The notes under the pieces were generated by a model. It made no database searches, was not told the origin of the DNA, and worked only from the letters and a program-made list of their open reading frames with translations. The translations under genes and the position numbers were made by a program. Source: Symsagittifera roscoffensis (taxonomy: Eukaryota; Xenacoelomorpha; Acoela; Convolutidae). Taken from it: 64,000 bases of DNA. Shown here in pieces: positions 36,367 through 49,459 of the stretch (the first letter of the stretch is position 1; each line of letters starts with the position of its first letter). The DNA lies in the NCBI RefSeq assembly GCF_963678635.1, contig NC_087064.1, forward strand, positions 12,929,989 through 12,993,988, in the 5' to 3' direction.

Positions 36367-36779
36367 AGATTGATATGTTAGGAGAGTGACGTTGGAGATT
36401 GGATGGGTAAGAAAGGGAACGGTTGAGGGATCTAATCTGGCGGCTCATTGTGGGCTAAAATGATGGTTGTTCTGAGAACGAAAATTAGTGGTATGTGGCT
36501 GTTCTATGACTTTTTCGTTTGTTTCTTCTTTATTTGGTTGATGGGCTATTATGTGAGTAACTGGACTTTGTGGATAACTATGGCTTGTAGAGATGTGCTC
36601 TGTTATGGCTCTATTCCGATAGGTTCGTGGTACTAAAGATTAGGGATGGTTGTTATGTAAATTGTGCAATTGTGGTGCAGTAGGTGTTGTACTTTTGTTG
36701 TCTTAAGAATTATTTTATGCATTTGGTGTGGTTGATAGTTTTTTATTGTATTATTTTATTTGAGCGTCTAGAAAAATTT

Positions 36780-39200
36780 TGTTAATTGAGGTTGAAAACA
36801 TTCCAAACAATCCTGCGAATAATATGCGTGCTACACTTGCTTGTTTATTTACTTGTGTGTGTATTGCGCATGTGTTATAGATTCCTTTCAATAATGAGAA
36901 GACAAATTCAAAAAAAAAACATTGCGTTTAATATAGTCAATCTTTCTAAGATGTAGAAGGGCCATCCTAGAAAGGCGGGAAGTTCGTCTTTTAAGTTTAC
37001 AAAACTATAAATATTAAAATTTGAAATATCTTGCGGACAGTATTTTTCACCGTTTAAATAAATGTAATCTCTTCTATCTTTAGAATATCCACTGTAGTCT
37101 TGTGTATAGATGTTTGAAAATCCTGCGGTTTCTGCAAGTTTTCTTTATTTCTGGTCAACGAATTGTCTTTGTATTGTACCCATTGTTGTGAGAAACTCTT
37201 GAAATTGTTGTGTGCGGATGTGATGTTGTATATCTGATCTAGAGTATATACCTATTGATTGTAAATCTATATTTGGGTTTCTAGCAATAGCTTTGATACT
37301 TTTTGGTGAAAAATTATTTAATGGTGGCACAAGGGTAGTATATGGTGTGAGACGATAGTACTTATATTCATCTGGATTTAGCTGTACAACATTGTGGCTG
37401 TTTCCAGATCCACATGGGCTGGCTGTATCCCAAAAATATGTTCGTCTAGAAAGTGTGTCAACCACAAAAATTTTGTTTTTGTAGATTATGGAGATTCTTT
37501 GTAACATTTTTATCTTCAAATACATTTAATGGTGATACTTTTTTTGTACAAGTGTAGTACCATAATATATTTCCTTCGAAGTCTATAAAATTTGATCTGT
37601 TTCCTGACAATAAAAATTCTGCATAAGGAATTTTTAATGATGCAAGTGGAAGTGATTGTAAAATTTGTGTTCGTTCATAAGTGATGAAGCGTTTCTAATT
37701 CTGATAGAGACATTTCTTGAAAAATTCTGCTCATTGTATAGTCGAATTTCATGTCTAAGTGAATTCCATAGTAAATTGCACCAAAATAAGTATTGTTCTT
37801 GAGTCATAGTTCTTGTAAACATGTACTGCTTTTGTCTTTTGGTCAAAATTTTCCGCCAGTATTTCCTGTGTTTGTCAGAAATGTTCCTGGGATGTATGAT
37901 TTTCCGTCGTTTTCATTGTGATACGTTGGATATGGGCTACTTAGTAATTTTGCTGTTTTCATGTCGAAATTTTTTCGTATTCGACAAGACTTTCTGAGTA
38001 TTGTGTTTTGTAAAGTGGAGTTTTATATTTGCAAGCTAGTTCTGTTTCGGGGTAGATTGGAAAAACTGTCAAATTATTTTCTATTCCATTGAAAATGTTA
38101 TAAAGACTTTTATTTTGTCGGATTTTATCAGAGTTTACTTTATCATCAGGGATGGATTCAATAAATTATTTTTGTTGAAATTTTATCGTTCTCTTGCGAG
38201 TGTTCTAGCAACTTGAAATGTGGTACATGTGTCTTCGGGGAACCAAACAATAGTTGCTGGATCACAATAACCTTGGTCATTTTTGCAAGGTAATCGTATT
38301 CCTTGACAAATTAGAGTGTCGTTTTTTAAATTTCGGGTTAGTTTTTTTTTTCTAATTGGATTTTCCAATCAAAAAACATTTTTTCTTGATATCGTTTGTT
38401 TTTTGTGCCCTCTTTGCAATATGAAGGTGTGTTTTTTCCAATGTGTGGTATCAAATTTTTATCAAGGAGATCATAAGCTAATTGTCCATGTGCGCAGTGG
38501 AACGAGTATTTATTGTCTCATTTTATATGACCTTGGTATCCTTCAAGTTTTGCTTGGTGTACAAAGTCTGGAAAAACTTGAATACTTTTCAATTTTATTT
38601 TTGTGCCTTTATTTTTAGATAACTTTAATCAATTAAGTTAGTTTTTACAATCTTCAGGGCTAAGATGTAAAAGTCTTTTTATTTTGCTTTGGTAGAAAGA
38701 TTTGTGATCGAGTCTGTTTTTGTTTCCATTTGAGACTTTGGAACCATGTACTTTTTCTCTGAGAATGTTGCTGTGAATTTGTATCCTGTTAAGGTTGTAG
38801 CTGGGGATTTTGAATAAAGTGTCGCTACTATATCCGTTGTTTCTATTTCTTTTGGTTCGGATATACATTGAGTTACTTGGAGTATGGCGTATTTATGTAG
38901 TGTTTTTTGTTCATTTTTCTTCATAAACATAGTGTGTGACTATGGGTACTAATGGGTACTACTCCTGGAGTGTCGTAATCGGTGGGGACTGTTGTGTTAG
39001 TTGTCGATTAGCAAATTTGAAAAGCTCTTTAAATTTTTGTTTAAGAAATTATGTTGATTAGAAAATTCTTTTATGAAAATGATTAAAAGTATTGTTGCTA
39101 ATGTAAAAGTTATTATTGCCTTATTTATGCATTTGCATATTGTCATATTTAGGGAGACTAAAAGTGAAAAATTAGGGAGAGAAAATGTGAAAAATATCAA
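36780..39200 (-). pseudogene. env-position region, Cys-containing, possibly envelope-like
   Basis: A chain of broken minus-strand frames sits between integrase and the 3' part, where env lies in env-bearing gypsy-type elements. 39200-38997 has two hydrophobic stretches. 38930-38679 has TLTGYKFTATFSEKKY. 38368-38183 has four Cys in CQGIRLPC, YCDPATIVWFPEDTC. 37846-37634 and 37525-37145 follow, the latter with SPCGSGNSH. Near 36780-36910 a frame has ILFAGLFGMFSTSI, which could be a membrane or fusion segment. This is compatible with a viral-type membrane glycoprotein, but I could not assign a family. The reading frame is broken in many places. Alternative: an unrelated accessory gene. Confidence 0.4.
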
Positions 39201-40085
39201 TTAAAGAAGAAAAATGTATTTCTTGTTGAATAGATGTCTTAACATTTAGATAGTTGTTGAAACATGGAACCTGAGGAAGTTGTCAAGGATTTTTGCAAAG
39301 TTGAGGTAGGTTTTTTGTTGTGAATAGAAAATTCAGAAAAAACTGCAAAAAAAATTAAAAAGAGAAAGATAAATATTTCGAATGTGTCTATAATAAAAAT
39401 ATATTAATTTGAAAAAAGATTGATAGTAGTGGAAAAATTTTGAAATTATTATTTTGAGGAGTTTAATTGATTGGGAATGGGAAAGAAGTATTTGAGAAAT
39501 GATTCATTCTTGCAGAATTATTTTTTATTTTGCGAGGCCAAATTTGAGTGTGGTCGGATTGTTTATTGATTTTTGACAAGTGGGTTGGATAAAGGCAGCT
39601 TTTGGTGGGGAGAAGTCTGAGGGTCTAAGAATGAGCTTTCTATTTTTTTATGGGTTGATCCGGAGGATTCAGTAGTTATTCGTAATTTACATTAAAGAAT
39701 CATGTCCTAGTTTTGCTTTGGGCTAATTTAATATTTTTTCTTAGTGTAGGACAATATTGTTGATCTTTGTACTAATTAATAGGGGAGGGTTGTAATATAT
39801 AGATTTGGTTCATTTCGGTTGTCAAATATGAATTGTTGCTTATTTTTTATCTGGAGGTCTTCAAGTTATAGTTCTATATATGTTTGAAGTCTGCAAAGTG
39901 TCGGCTTAAGAAGTGGTGTCAGAATTGGGTGATGTTTAGATAGTTTCTGATTGGCTAAAGTTGAGCTAGTTATTAAAGAGTGTCAGCATGAGTATTAGAA
40001 AATAAAAGAAAGATTCATTACTTTTTTGAAAGTTTTAGAATGATAAATTAATTAGAAAGGGGTTTTTTAAATACAACTTTCTTCA
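39201..40085 (-). other. spacer between integrase and the env-position region
   Basis: About 0.9 kb without a recognisable product on either strand. AT-rich with many stops. Confidence 0.4.
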
Positions 40086-41420
40086 TTATTTTACATTGTG
40101 GAATGAAGGTTTTGTAATCTTTCCATGGTTGATTTCTAATCCACGATTATTATCGTTATTGAACCAGTTTATAACATTTGTTTGGTTTTGATTATCATGT
40201 GAGTTGTTGTGGACAATTTTGAGTCCTGTAAAAGAGTATAACTGTGTAAGTTCCCAAAGAGTGTTTTCTATTGGGTAATAGGGTAGAAGATTGTTTCTAT
40301 GCTGAACCATTTCCTTTTTATTTGAGTCAATGAGTTCATATGTTACATCAGTGGAATTGTCTATGGTTTGAAATGGTCCTTTTCGGATTATTGTTTGGAT
40401 ATTTCTTTTCGTGTTCCAAAATTTGGGATTAAAACATACGTTCCGGTATTCAGATTAACTTTTTGGATAGTTTTTTTTGTTTTACAAAATTTGGGAATAA
40501 AACATACAATCCGATTTTCGGATTTGTCGCTGGTATGAATCTTGATTTTATTTGGGATTGAACATTCAGTATTTGTAATAGTTTTTTGGCTGTTCTTTGA
40601 TAAGTTTCATTGTGTGTTTCATTGTGTGTTTCATATCTGTTAACAACCCATTCGGTATGTGTGCCGGAAGCTAATTTTAAGATTTGTGGGTGATGAAAAT
40701 GATCTTCATCGAGTGTATATAATGGTAGATTAATACAAACTGATTCTTTTGTTGGTTGGCAATTATCTTGTGTATTTTATGAGGAGTTTGCTGTGAACAT
40801 TATTAATTTCCGTGATTTTTGATTGAAAACCATTTCATAAGAAGATAGTCCCAAGTTTGTTGTTATTTGTGAATTATAAGCTGAGGTGAATAGTTATACA
40901 TCTGTTCACCATTCAGTGTATTTTGTATCATTTCCATTTATAATACATCTGAGGTATTCTTGTAGTGAACGGGTCATTCCTTCAACTAAACCATTAATCC
41001 AAGGGGCATGAGACGTTCTCGGTTTGTGTGTAATTTTGTATAGATGGCATAATGTGATGATTTCGTTATTTATGAATTCAGTGCCATTATCGGTAACAAG
41101 GAGTTCTGGTAATCCAAATTTTGCTATCCGGTGTTCATAAAGTGTTGTATATGCATAATATGCACTACAATGAGGTACTGGGTTAAGTGCTACATAATGT
41201 GTAAATGCATCAACTTTAACCAGTTATATACGAGTTTCCTTCTGAATAGGGTGATTTTGGTCCTTTTGTATCAAATGAGATTCTGTGGTTATAATATAAA
41301 TTTAGTCCTTTAAAATCTTGTTTTTCTGCTATTTGTTTTTAAAGTGGGTATGGTTCAATTATCTGGCCTATTAAGCAATCGTTGCATAATACTTTGATTC
41401 AAATCGGGGCATTTCGAACG
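40086..41420 (-). pseudogene. pol: integrase domain of pol
   Basis: The catalytic triad is visible: Asp in ISFDTKGP (codon 41270-41272), Asp in VTDNGTEF (41089-41091) and Glu in NGLVEG (40981-40983). The last two are 35 residues apart, the D(35)E spacing of retroviral-type integrases. IAKFGLPELL precedes the second Asp and KPRTSHAPW precedes the Glu, as is usual for Ty3/gypsy. A frame change and stop fall between the first and second Asp. The C-terminal part runs to about 40086. Integrase inserts the cDNA copy into the host chromosome. Confidence 0.85.
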
Positions 41421-41829
41421 TAAAAATTTTGAATAAAACTTGAGTATGATTTATTTGATCCTGCATAACCTTTTGTGTTCAAAGGTGAAATGCTAGGAGT
41501 ATCATACTAAGCGGTAAACAGGGTACTTTTAATTCAGGTGTTTGGTACTCTGAAATCTTTTTAATCTCATTTTTAGATGTAATATTAAATTTTCTAAATA
41601 ATTTAAGAAGTGTTTTGTTTCCTAGAATTCTGATATCTGCCTTTATGGGTTCTGTTTTGTGGTATTGCCAAAACTTTAATTATCTAATGACTGGGTCAAG
41701 ATTTTGGTATTTTTGTAGTAGTTCAAGTGTGAGTTTTTCTGTGGTTGGTAGAAAGATATTTTCAATTTCTATTTTTGAAAAAGGTATGTTATCTAGGGGG
41801 TCATGTAGATAAATAACTTGGTTAATTAT

Positions 41830-44800
41830 GTGAATTTTAATCGATATCTAGAGGTCCTATTAAACTTATATTATCAATTAGATTTTCTTTTTCTATTAAA
41901 GGGAATAGGTCTGTCCTACATATTTTTTTCTAAGTGGTTTTTGTTGTGCATTGTTTCAGATCCACGACGAATATGGTATCAGTTTAAATGTAGAGTTTCC
42001 TAATAAGTCTACTTCGTAGTGATTTTTTTAGCAATCCAAATATAAATGAAAGTGTTTTAAAATATTTATTTGTGCGTGATCAACGTCAGTTTTTACTGCA
42101 TAATTGAATTCTAATTGTGGTGATGTTTCGTGTTTTGCAAGGAAAAAAAACTAATTTTTTGAGGTATTTCTACTTTTGTTTTCTTGTTAATAATTCAGGT
42201 GGTGTGTTTCTACTGAGTGTGTCTGGCAATGCAACATTGTTTTTTGCTGCAGTCCAAACTAAGTGTAGGTTTGCGAGTTTCATTAAATTTAAATGAAAAC
42301 TTTAAACTTTGTGGTTTTGATTTGATGTTTGTGTAAATAGAAAAATTTTAATCGATATCTGGAGGTCCTCTTAAGTTTATATTATCAGTTAGATTTTTTT
42401 CTATTCAAGGGAATAAGCTTGTCCTATATATTTTTGTCTAAGTGGTTTTTGTTGTGCATTGTTTCAGATCCATAATGAATATGGTATCGGTTTAAATGTA
42501 GAGTTTCCTAATATGTCTACTTCGTAGTGATTGTTTTGGCAATCTAAATATAAATGAAAGTGTTGTAAATTATTTATTGGTGCGTGATCAACGTCAATTT
42601 TTACTGCATAATTGCATTCTAATTGTGGTGATGTTTCGTCTTTTGCAAGGAAAAACCTAATATTTTGTGGTATTTCTACTGTTGTTTTTCTTGTTAATAA
42701 TTCAGGTGGTGTGTTTCTACTGAGTGTGTCTGGCAATGCAACATTTTTTTCTGCAGTCCAAACTATATGTAGGTTTGGGAATTTTATTCAATTTAAATGA
42801 AAATTTTAAGTTTTGTGGTTTTGATTTGATGTTTGTGTAAATAGAAAAATTTTATTCGATATCTGGAGGTACTCTTAAATTTATATTATCAGTTAGATTT
42901 TCTTTTTCTAATAAAAGGAATAGGTCTGTCCTATATATTTTTGTCTAAGTGGTTTTTGTTGTGCATTGTTTCAGATCCATGATGAATATGGTATCGGTTT
43001 AAATGTAGAGTTTCCTAATATGTCTACTTCGTAGTGTTTGTTTTGGCAATCTAAATATAAATGAAAGTGTTGTAAATTATTTATTTGTGCGTGATCAACG
43101 TCAGTTTTTACTGCATAATTGCATTCTAATTGTGGTGATGTTTCGTCTTTTGCAAGGAAAAACCTAATATTTTGTGGTATTTCTACTGTTGTTTTTCTTG
43201 TTAATAATTCAGGTGGTGTGTTTCTACTGAGTGTGTCTGGCAATGCAACATTTTTTTCTGCAGTCCAAACTATATGTAGGTTTGGGAATTTTATTCAATT
43301 TAAATGAAAACTTTAAACTTTGTGGTTTTGATTTGATGTTTGTGTAAATAGAAAAATTTTAATCGATATCTGGAGGTACTCTTAAATGTATATTATCAGT
43401 TAGATTTTCTTTTTCTATTGAAAGGAATAGGTCTGTCCTATATATGTTTTTGTCTAAGTGGTTTTTGTTGTGCATTGTTTCAGATCCGTGATGAATATGG
43501 TATCGGTTTAAATGTAGAGTTTCCTAATAAGTCTATTTCGTAGTGATTGCTTTGGCAATCTAAATATAAATGAAAGTGTTTTAAAATATTCATTTGTGCG
43601 TGATCAACGTCAGTTTTTACTGCATAATTGCATTCTAATCGTGGTGATGTTTCGTCTTTTGCAAGGAAAAAATTAATTTTTTGTGGTATTTCTACTGTTG
43701 TTTTTCTTGTTAATAATTCAGGTGGTGTGTTTCTACTGAGTGTGTCTGGCAATGCAACATTTTTTTTCCTGCTATCCAAACTAAACGTAGGTTTGGGAAT
43801 TTCATTAAATTTAATTGAAACTTTTAAACTTTGTGGTTTTGATTTGATGTTTGTGTAAATAGAAAAATTTTACTCGATATCTGGAGGTCCTTTTGTATTG
43901 ATATTATCAGTTAGATTTTCTTTTTCTATTGAAGGGAATAGGTCGGTCCTATATATATTTTTGTCTGAGTTGTTTTTGTTGGGCATTATTTTAGATCCAT
44001 GATGAATATGGTATCGGTTTAAATGTAGAGTTTCTTAATATGTCTACTTCGTAGTGATTGTTTTGGCAATCTAAATATAAATGAAAGTGTTGTAAATTAG
44101 TTATTTGTGCGTGATCAACGTCAGTTTTTACTGCATAATTGCATTCTAATTGTGGTGATGTTTCGTCTTTTGCAAGGAAAAACCTAATATTTTGTGGTAT
44201 TTCTATTGTTGTTTTTTCTTGTTAATTATTCAGGTGGTGTGTTTCTACTGAGTGTGTCTGGCAATGCCACATTTTTTTCTGCAGTCCAAACTATATGTAG
44301 GTTTGGGAATTTTATTCAATTTAATTGAAAACTTTAAACTTTGTGGTTTTGATTTGATGTTTGTGTAATTAGAAAAATTTTAATCGATATCTGGAGGTAC
44401 TCTTATATTTATATTATCAGTTAGATTTTCTTTTTCTACTAAAAGGATTAGGTCTGTCCTATATATTTTTTGTCTAAGTGGTTTTTGTTGTGCATTGTTT
44501 CAGATCCATGATGAATATGGTATCGGTTTAAATGTAGAGTTTCCTAATATGTCTACTTCGTAGTGATTGTTTTGGCAATCTAAATATAAATGAAAGTGTT
44601 GTAAACTAGTTATTTGTGCGTGATCAACGTCAGTTTTTACTGCATGATTGCATTCTAATTGTGGTGATGTTTCGTCTTTTGCAAGGAAAAACCTAATATT
44701 TTGTGGTATTTCTATTGTTGTTTTTCTTGTTCATAATTCAGGTGGTGTGTTTCTACTGAGTTTGTCTGGCAATGCAACATTTTTTTTCTGCAGTCCAAAC

Positions 44801-46915
44801 TATATGTAGGTTTGGGAATTTCATTAAATTTAATTGACACTTTTAAACTTTGTGGTTTTGATTTGTCGTTTGTGTAAATAGGAAAATTTTAATCGATATT
44901 TGGAGGTCGTTTTGTATTTATATTATCAGTTAGATTTTCTTTTTCTACTAAAAGGATTAGGTCTGTCCTATATAATTTTTGTCTAAGTGGTTTTTGATGT
45001 GCATTGTTTCAGATCCATGATGAATATGGTATCGGTTTAATTGTAGAGTTTCCTAATATATCTACTTCGTAGTGATTGTTTTGGCAATCTAAATTTAAAA
45101 AAAGTGTTGTAAATTAGTTATTTGTGCGTGATCAACGTCAGTTTTTACTGCATAATTGCATTCTAATTGTGGTGATGTTTCGTCTTTTGCAAGGAAAAAC
45201 CTAATATTTTGTGGTATTTCTATTGTTGTTTTTTCTTGTTAATAATTCAGGTGGTGTGTTTCTACTGAGTGTGTCTGGCAATGCAACATTTTTTTCTGCA
45301 GTCCAAACTATATGTAGGTTTGGGAATTTTATTCAATTTAATTGAAAATTTTAAACTTTGTGGTTTTGATTTGATGTTTGTGTAATTAGAAAAATTTTAA
45401 TCAATATCTGGAGGTACTCTTAAATTTATATTATCAGTTAGATTTTCTTTTTCTACTAAAAGGATTAGGTCTGTCCTATATATTTTTTGTCTAAGTGGTT
45501 TTTGTTGTGCATTGTTTCAGATCCATGATGAAAATGGTATCGGTTTAAATGTAGAGTTTCCTAATATGTCTACTTCGTAGTGATTGTTTTGGCAATCTAA
45601 ATATAAATGAAAGTGTTGTAAACTAGTTATTTGTGCGTGATCAACGTCAGTTTTTACTGCATGATTGCATTCTAATTGTGGTGATGTTTCGTCTTTTGCA
45701 AGGAAAAACCTAATATTTTGTGGTATTTCTATTGTTGTTTTTTCTTGTTAATAATTCAGGTGGTGTGTTTCTACTGAGTGTGTCTGGCAATGCAACATTT
45801 TTTTCTGCAGTCCAAACTATATGTAGGTTTGGGAATTTTATTCAATTTAATTGAAAATTTTAAACTTTGTGGTTTTGATTTGATGTTTGTGTAATTAGAA
45901 AAATTTTAATCAATATCTGGAGGTACTCTTAAATTTATATTATCAGTTAGATTTTCTTTTTCTACTAAAAGGATTAGGTCTGTCCTATATATTTTTTGTC
46001 TAAGTGGTTTTTGTTGTGCATTGTTTCAGATCCATGATGAAAATGGTATCGGTTTAAATGTAGAGTTTCCTAATATGTCTACTTCGTAGTGATTGTTTTG
46101 GCAATCTAAATATAAATGAAAGTGTTGTAAACTAGTTATTTGTGCGTGATCAACGTCAGTTTTTACTGCATGATTGCATTCTAATTGTGGTGATGTTTCG
46201 TCTTTTGCAAGGAAAAACCTAATATTTTGTGGTATTTCTACTGTTGTTTTTCTTGTTCATAATTCAGGTGGTTTGTTTCTACTGAGTGTGTCTGGCAATG
46301 CAACATTTTTTTCTGCAGTCCAAACTATATGTAGGTTTGGGAATTTCATTAAATTTAAATGACACTTTTAAACTTTGTGGTTTTGATTTGTCGTTTGTGT
46401 AAATAGAAAAATTTTAATCGATATCTGGAGGTCCTTTTGTATTTATATTATCAGTTAGATTTTCTTTTTCTATTGAAGGGAATAGGTCTGTCCTATATAT
46501 ATTTTTGTCTGAGTGGTTTTTGTTGGGCTTTATTTTAGATCCATGATGAATATGGTATCGGTTTAAATGTAGAGTTTCCTAATATGTCTACTTCGTAGTG
46601 ATTGTTTTGGCAATCTAAATATAAATGAAAGTGTTGTAAATTAGTTATTTGTGCGTGATCAACGTCAATTTTTACTGCATAATTGCATTCTAATTGTGGT
46701 GATGTTTCGTCTTTTGCAAGGAAAAACCTAATATTTTGTGGTATTTCTACTGTTGTTTTTCTTGTTCATAATTCAGGTGGTGTGTTTCTACTGAGTGTGT
46801 CTGGCAATGCAACATTTTTTTCTGCAGTCCAAACTATATGTAGGTTTGGGAATTTCATTAAAATTAATTGAATTTCTTAAACTTTGTGGTTCTGATCTGA
46901 TTTTGTGTAAATAGA
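41830..46915 (-). repeat. ten-copy tandem array, 509-bp period, inside pol
   Basis: The marker TGCAT[A/G]ATTG recurs at 42098, 42607, 43112, 43621, 44132, 44641, 45149, 45658, 46167 and 46677: steps of 505-511. Each unit carries the end of RNase H (IFLFTQTSNQ) and the segment linking it to integrase (PDTLSRNTPPELLTRK, then DVDHAQINNLQHFHLYLDC). Units 2-4 from the left keep this frame open for 90-99 codons; others are broken. The period is not a multiple of three, so the array cannot be read through in one frame. Some neighbours are identical over at least 200 bp (45345-45556 versus 45853-46065). Antisense frames of 62-76 codons repeat only because the DNA does. Confidence 0.92.
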
Positions 46916-47151
46916 AAAATAATAGGTGTATGGTCTGTAAAAAGAACTGTTGGATGTTGTGATCCAAGTATTAAAAATTCATACTCTGTGTGAGTATATA
47001 TTATAGCTGTGCATTCTCTCCTAAGTATAGAGAGTCTAAGTTCAATTTGAGTGAATATTTTTGAATTTGCTGAAATAAGACTCAATTTATTTGTTCCACT
47101 GTGTGATTGAAATATTGCTGCGCCGATGCCAAAATTTGAGGCGTCGCACAT
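46864..47151 (-). pseudogene. pol: RNase H domain of pol
   Basis: Begins with CDASNFGIGAAIFQ, where family members have a D-A-S motif with a catalytic Asp, continues with LRRECTAIIY (the catalytic Glu region) and VLFTDHTPI (the third acidic residue). A stop codon precedes the first Met in this frame. Its 3' end runs into the tandem array; the sequence IFLFTQ is where the first array unit begins. Confidence 0.75.
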
Positions 47152-47293
47152 AGCTTAAAGTGGTTCTCCTGGATCTGGAATAGTATTTGATATTTGTTCA
47201 GTGAGAAAAATTTGTCCGATGTTCTGTTGTTCTTTCAAAATTGTTTTGTTGTCTGAAGATGTTATAAACTGCTCTTAAATATAAAAGCATTTC

Positions 47294-48184
47294 TTAGACG
47301 TATTTACTTAAAAAGTTAAGCATTCCTAGAGTTTCATGGGTTTTCTTTTTATTTGATGGAGGTTGAAGTTTTATGATTGCGTCTATGCGTGATTTTAATG
47401 AAGTTAGCGTATTTCCGTCAATAATATGTCCAAGGACTTTTACACGAGTGAGGAAAAAACGTGATTTGTCCGGGGCTGCTTTCAAGTTTTCTTTAGGTAT
47501 GATTTGATGATATTTATCTAGGACAATATACATTTCGTTTTGGTTTGTGATTGCATAAAAATATCATCTAAACATGTTATGACCTTTTTACTGAGAAAGA
47601 GTAGTCAAAAATGTTACTCATGAATGCTGACAATGCTGCTGGTCCTAGGGAAATTCCGTAGAAAAGTCTTTTAAGTTCGTATTGTTTTAAGCATCTTGAT
47701 TGTTCAACTAGTGGCATTTGATTGTATGCGCTGTTCTGTCAGCTGTTGTTAAGTATTTTCCGATTATTTTTGTGAGAATTATTTGGATTGGTTCTATGGG
47801 CCATTTATATTTAGATTCATCAATAAGGAAGTTGAGGTATCTTGCGTCTAAATCAATTTTCAATGATTCTGCTTTAGCTTAAATAATAACGGGATTTATG
47901 AATGTATTTCTTTTTGGTTGTTCTTATTTATTTACTGGAGAAATGATTTCATTTTGTTCTAATATGTCTAGTAACCTATTGACCATATCTTGTAAGTGAG
48001 TTGGAACTTTACTTGCTCGTAGTTTTTCGAAAATTGCGTCAAGTTTTAGAGGTAGGTATAGTGGTGAATTTATTTTTACAATATCGAGTTTAGATGTAGC
48101 GTAAATCATTGGGTATTTAAGTAGTAGTTGGGCTAGATGTTCAAATTTTATTTGTGTAATTTGAGAGTGTTGAAAATTAAACAT
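47294..48184 (-). pseudogene. pol: reverse transcriptase domain of pol
   Basis: The upstream segment (48184-47924) ends with HLQDMVNRLLDILEQNEIISPV, the standard entry into a Ty3/gypsy RT (quoted part is a family pattern, not a database match). The catalytic pair lies at 47563-47568 in a CLDDIF context, where Y/F-x-D-D is usual. The thumb-side segment 47533-47294 has KSRFFLTRVKVLGHIIDG and LGMLNFLSKYV, typical of gypsy RT ends. Stops and frame changes fall between these parts, so no working polymerase is encoded. Confidence 0.78.
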
Positions 48185-49006
48185 TGTAAGGATTTTTTTT
48201 TTGTTCAGGTATATTTTTTGATATCTGAAATATTGGTTTAAAATAAGCTGTTTTTAGTAAAAAAAAATAATAGTATTTCGTTTTTTAATAAAGTGTTTCG
48301 TTTTTTATCGCATATTACATTATTAATTGATAATTCTTCATCAAGAATTGTTGATTGGCATATATCTAATAGTTTCAAGATAATAGTCACTCCATATGCT
48401 ACTTCTATTGTGGGAGAAACTGTTGAATTTGTTTCACAATAACCTAAAAGTTCTAGAGGTAATCATATTTTATATAGAGAGTTTTTGTATACATGTACCG
48501 AAATTGTATCTGAGTTTGTATTTTTTGTGTATTCGGTTGATGAGATTGTTGATCGAAAAAACTTATGAATTGGCTTGAATTCAAGGTTTGACATTTATAG
48601 TCGTTATTTGTTTGGTTTCATGTTTTATTGGTGGGCTTGACTCATTGAAAAATTTTATAAATATCCTGCTAGTGGTTGATTGATTTTTTAATCTTTGAAA
48701 GAATAGAAGTGATGTGTTTTTCATTCTTGTATAATTATCTTTTATATGTATTTTGCTGTTTAGAATATTAATCGTGGGAAGATTTTTACTAATAAATGGT
48801 ATTCCAATGATATTGTGTTTTATATCTGTGATATGGAATGCTTGTTTGAAAGGTTAAGTTAAAAGTTTATTCTGTTTCAGGGTTCGAGTGGGAACAAGGA
48901 ATGAATGATTTTTTCCAAAGTGTGTTAAAGTTGATTCTTGTGCTGTAGCTAATTTGCTTGAGGTCTTTGAAGATAATAATTTTGGATGTAAAGTTTGTAT
49001 TTCATT

Positions 49007-49459
49007 TCATGTGGGAATATTAATAAAATTTGATTCAGCTCCTGAATCTGTTAAAAAGTCAATTTCAAAAATCAGTTTTGTTGATTGAAAATCTTTGTTT
49101 TTTGGACTTTCTAAGAGAAGTGGATTTGCCCAAATTTTTTCTGTCGGTAGTTGTACTTTATTTGTTATATTTGTATATATATTATTTGTATTTGAACTTC
49201 CTTTAAGTTCTTTTTCGGTATAGTCTGTTGTTGTATTAACGGAAATTTGAAAATGATTATTATTATTGTTTTGATAATAATTCGATTCTACTGGCGTTTC
49301 GTATTCACTTTTGACTTGAAGCTTGTTTATTGAAAGCGTGTTTTCTGTTTCGCTCTCATCATCTGTGGATTCGCAAATTATGTGATTTATTTGTAATTCT
49401 GAGTTTTGTGTGTTGTCAATAGCGGGAGGGTCTGAATGAAATTCTTCAGTTGATTGCAC
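49007..49459 (-). pseudogene. pol: retropepsin-type protease segment of pol
   Basis: A 150-residue frame. Most is an acidic Asn/Thr-rich linker, but near its end FLTDSGAESNFI carries the aspartic protease triad D-S-G (codons at 49040-49048) followed by the usual hydrophobic strand. The frame stops soon after. Later protease parts probably lie between 48500 and 49000 in other frames. Retropepsins cleave the Gag-Pol polyprotein. Confidence 0.65.

Noticed and set aside
42612-46871. Repeated + strand frames of 62-76 codons as a gene family
   Set aside because: They are antisense shadows of the pol array, repeated only because the DNA is repeated.
41830-46915. CRISPR-like array or bacterial repeat
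   Set aside because: Repeats are 509 bp, contiguous, without spacers, and encode pol; the window is eukaryotic.
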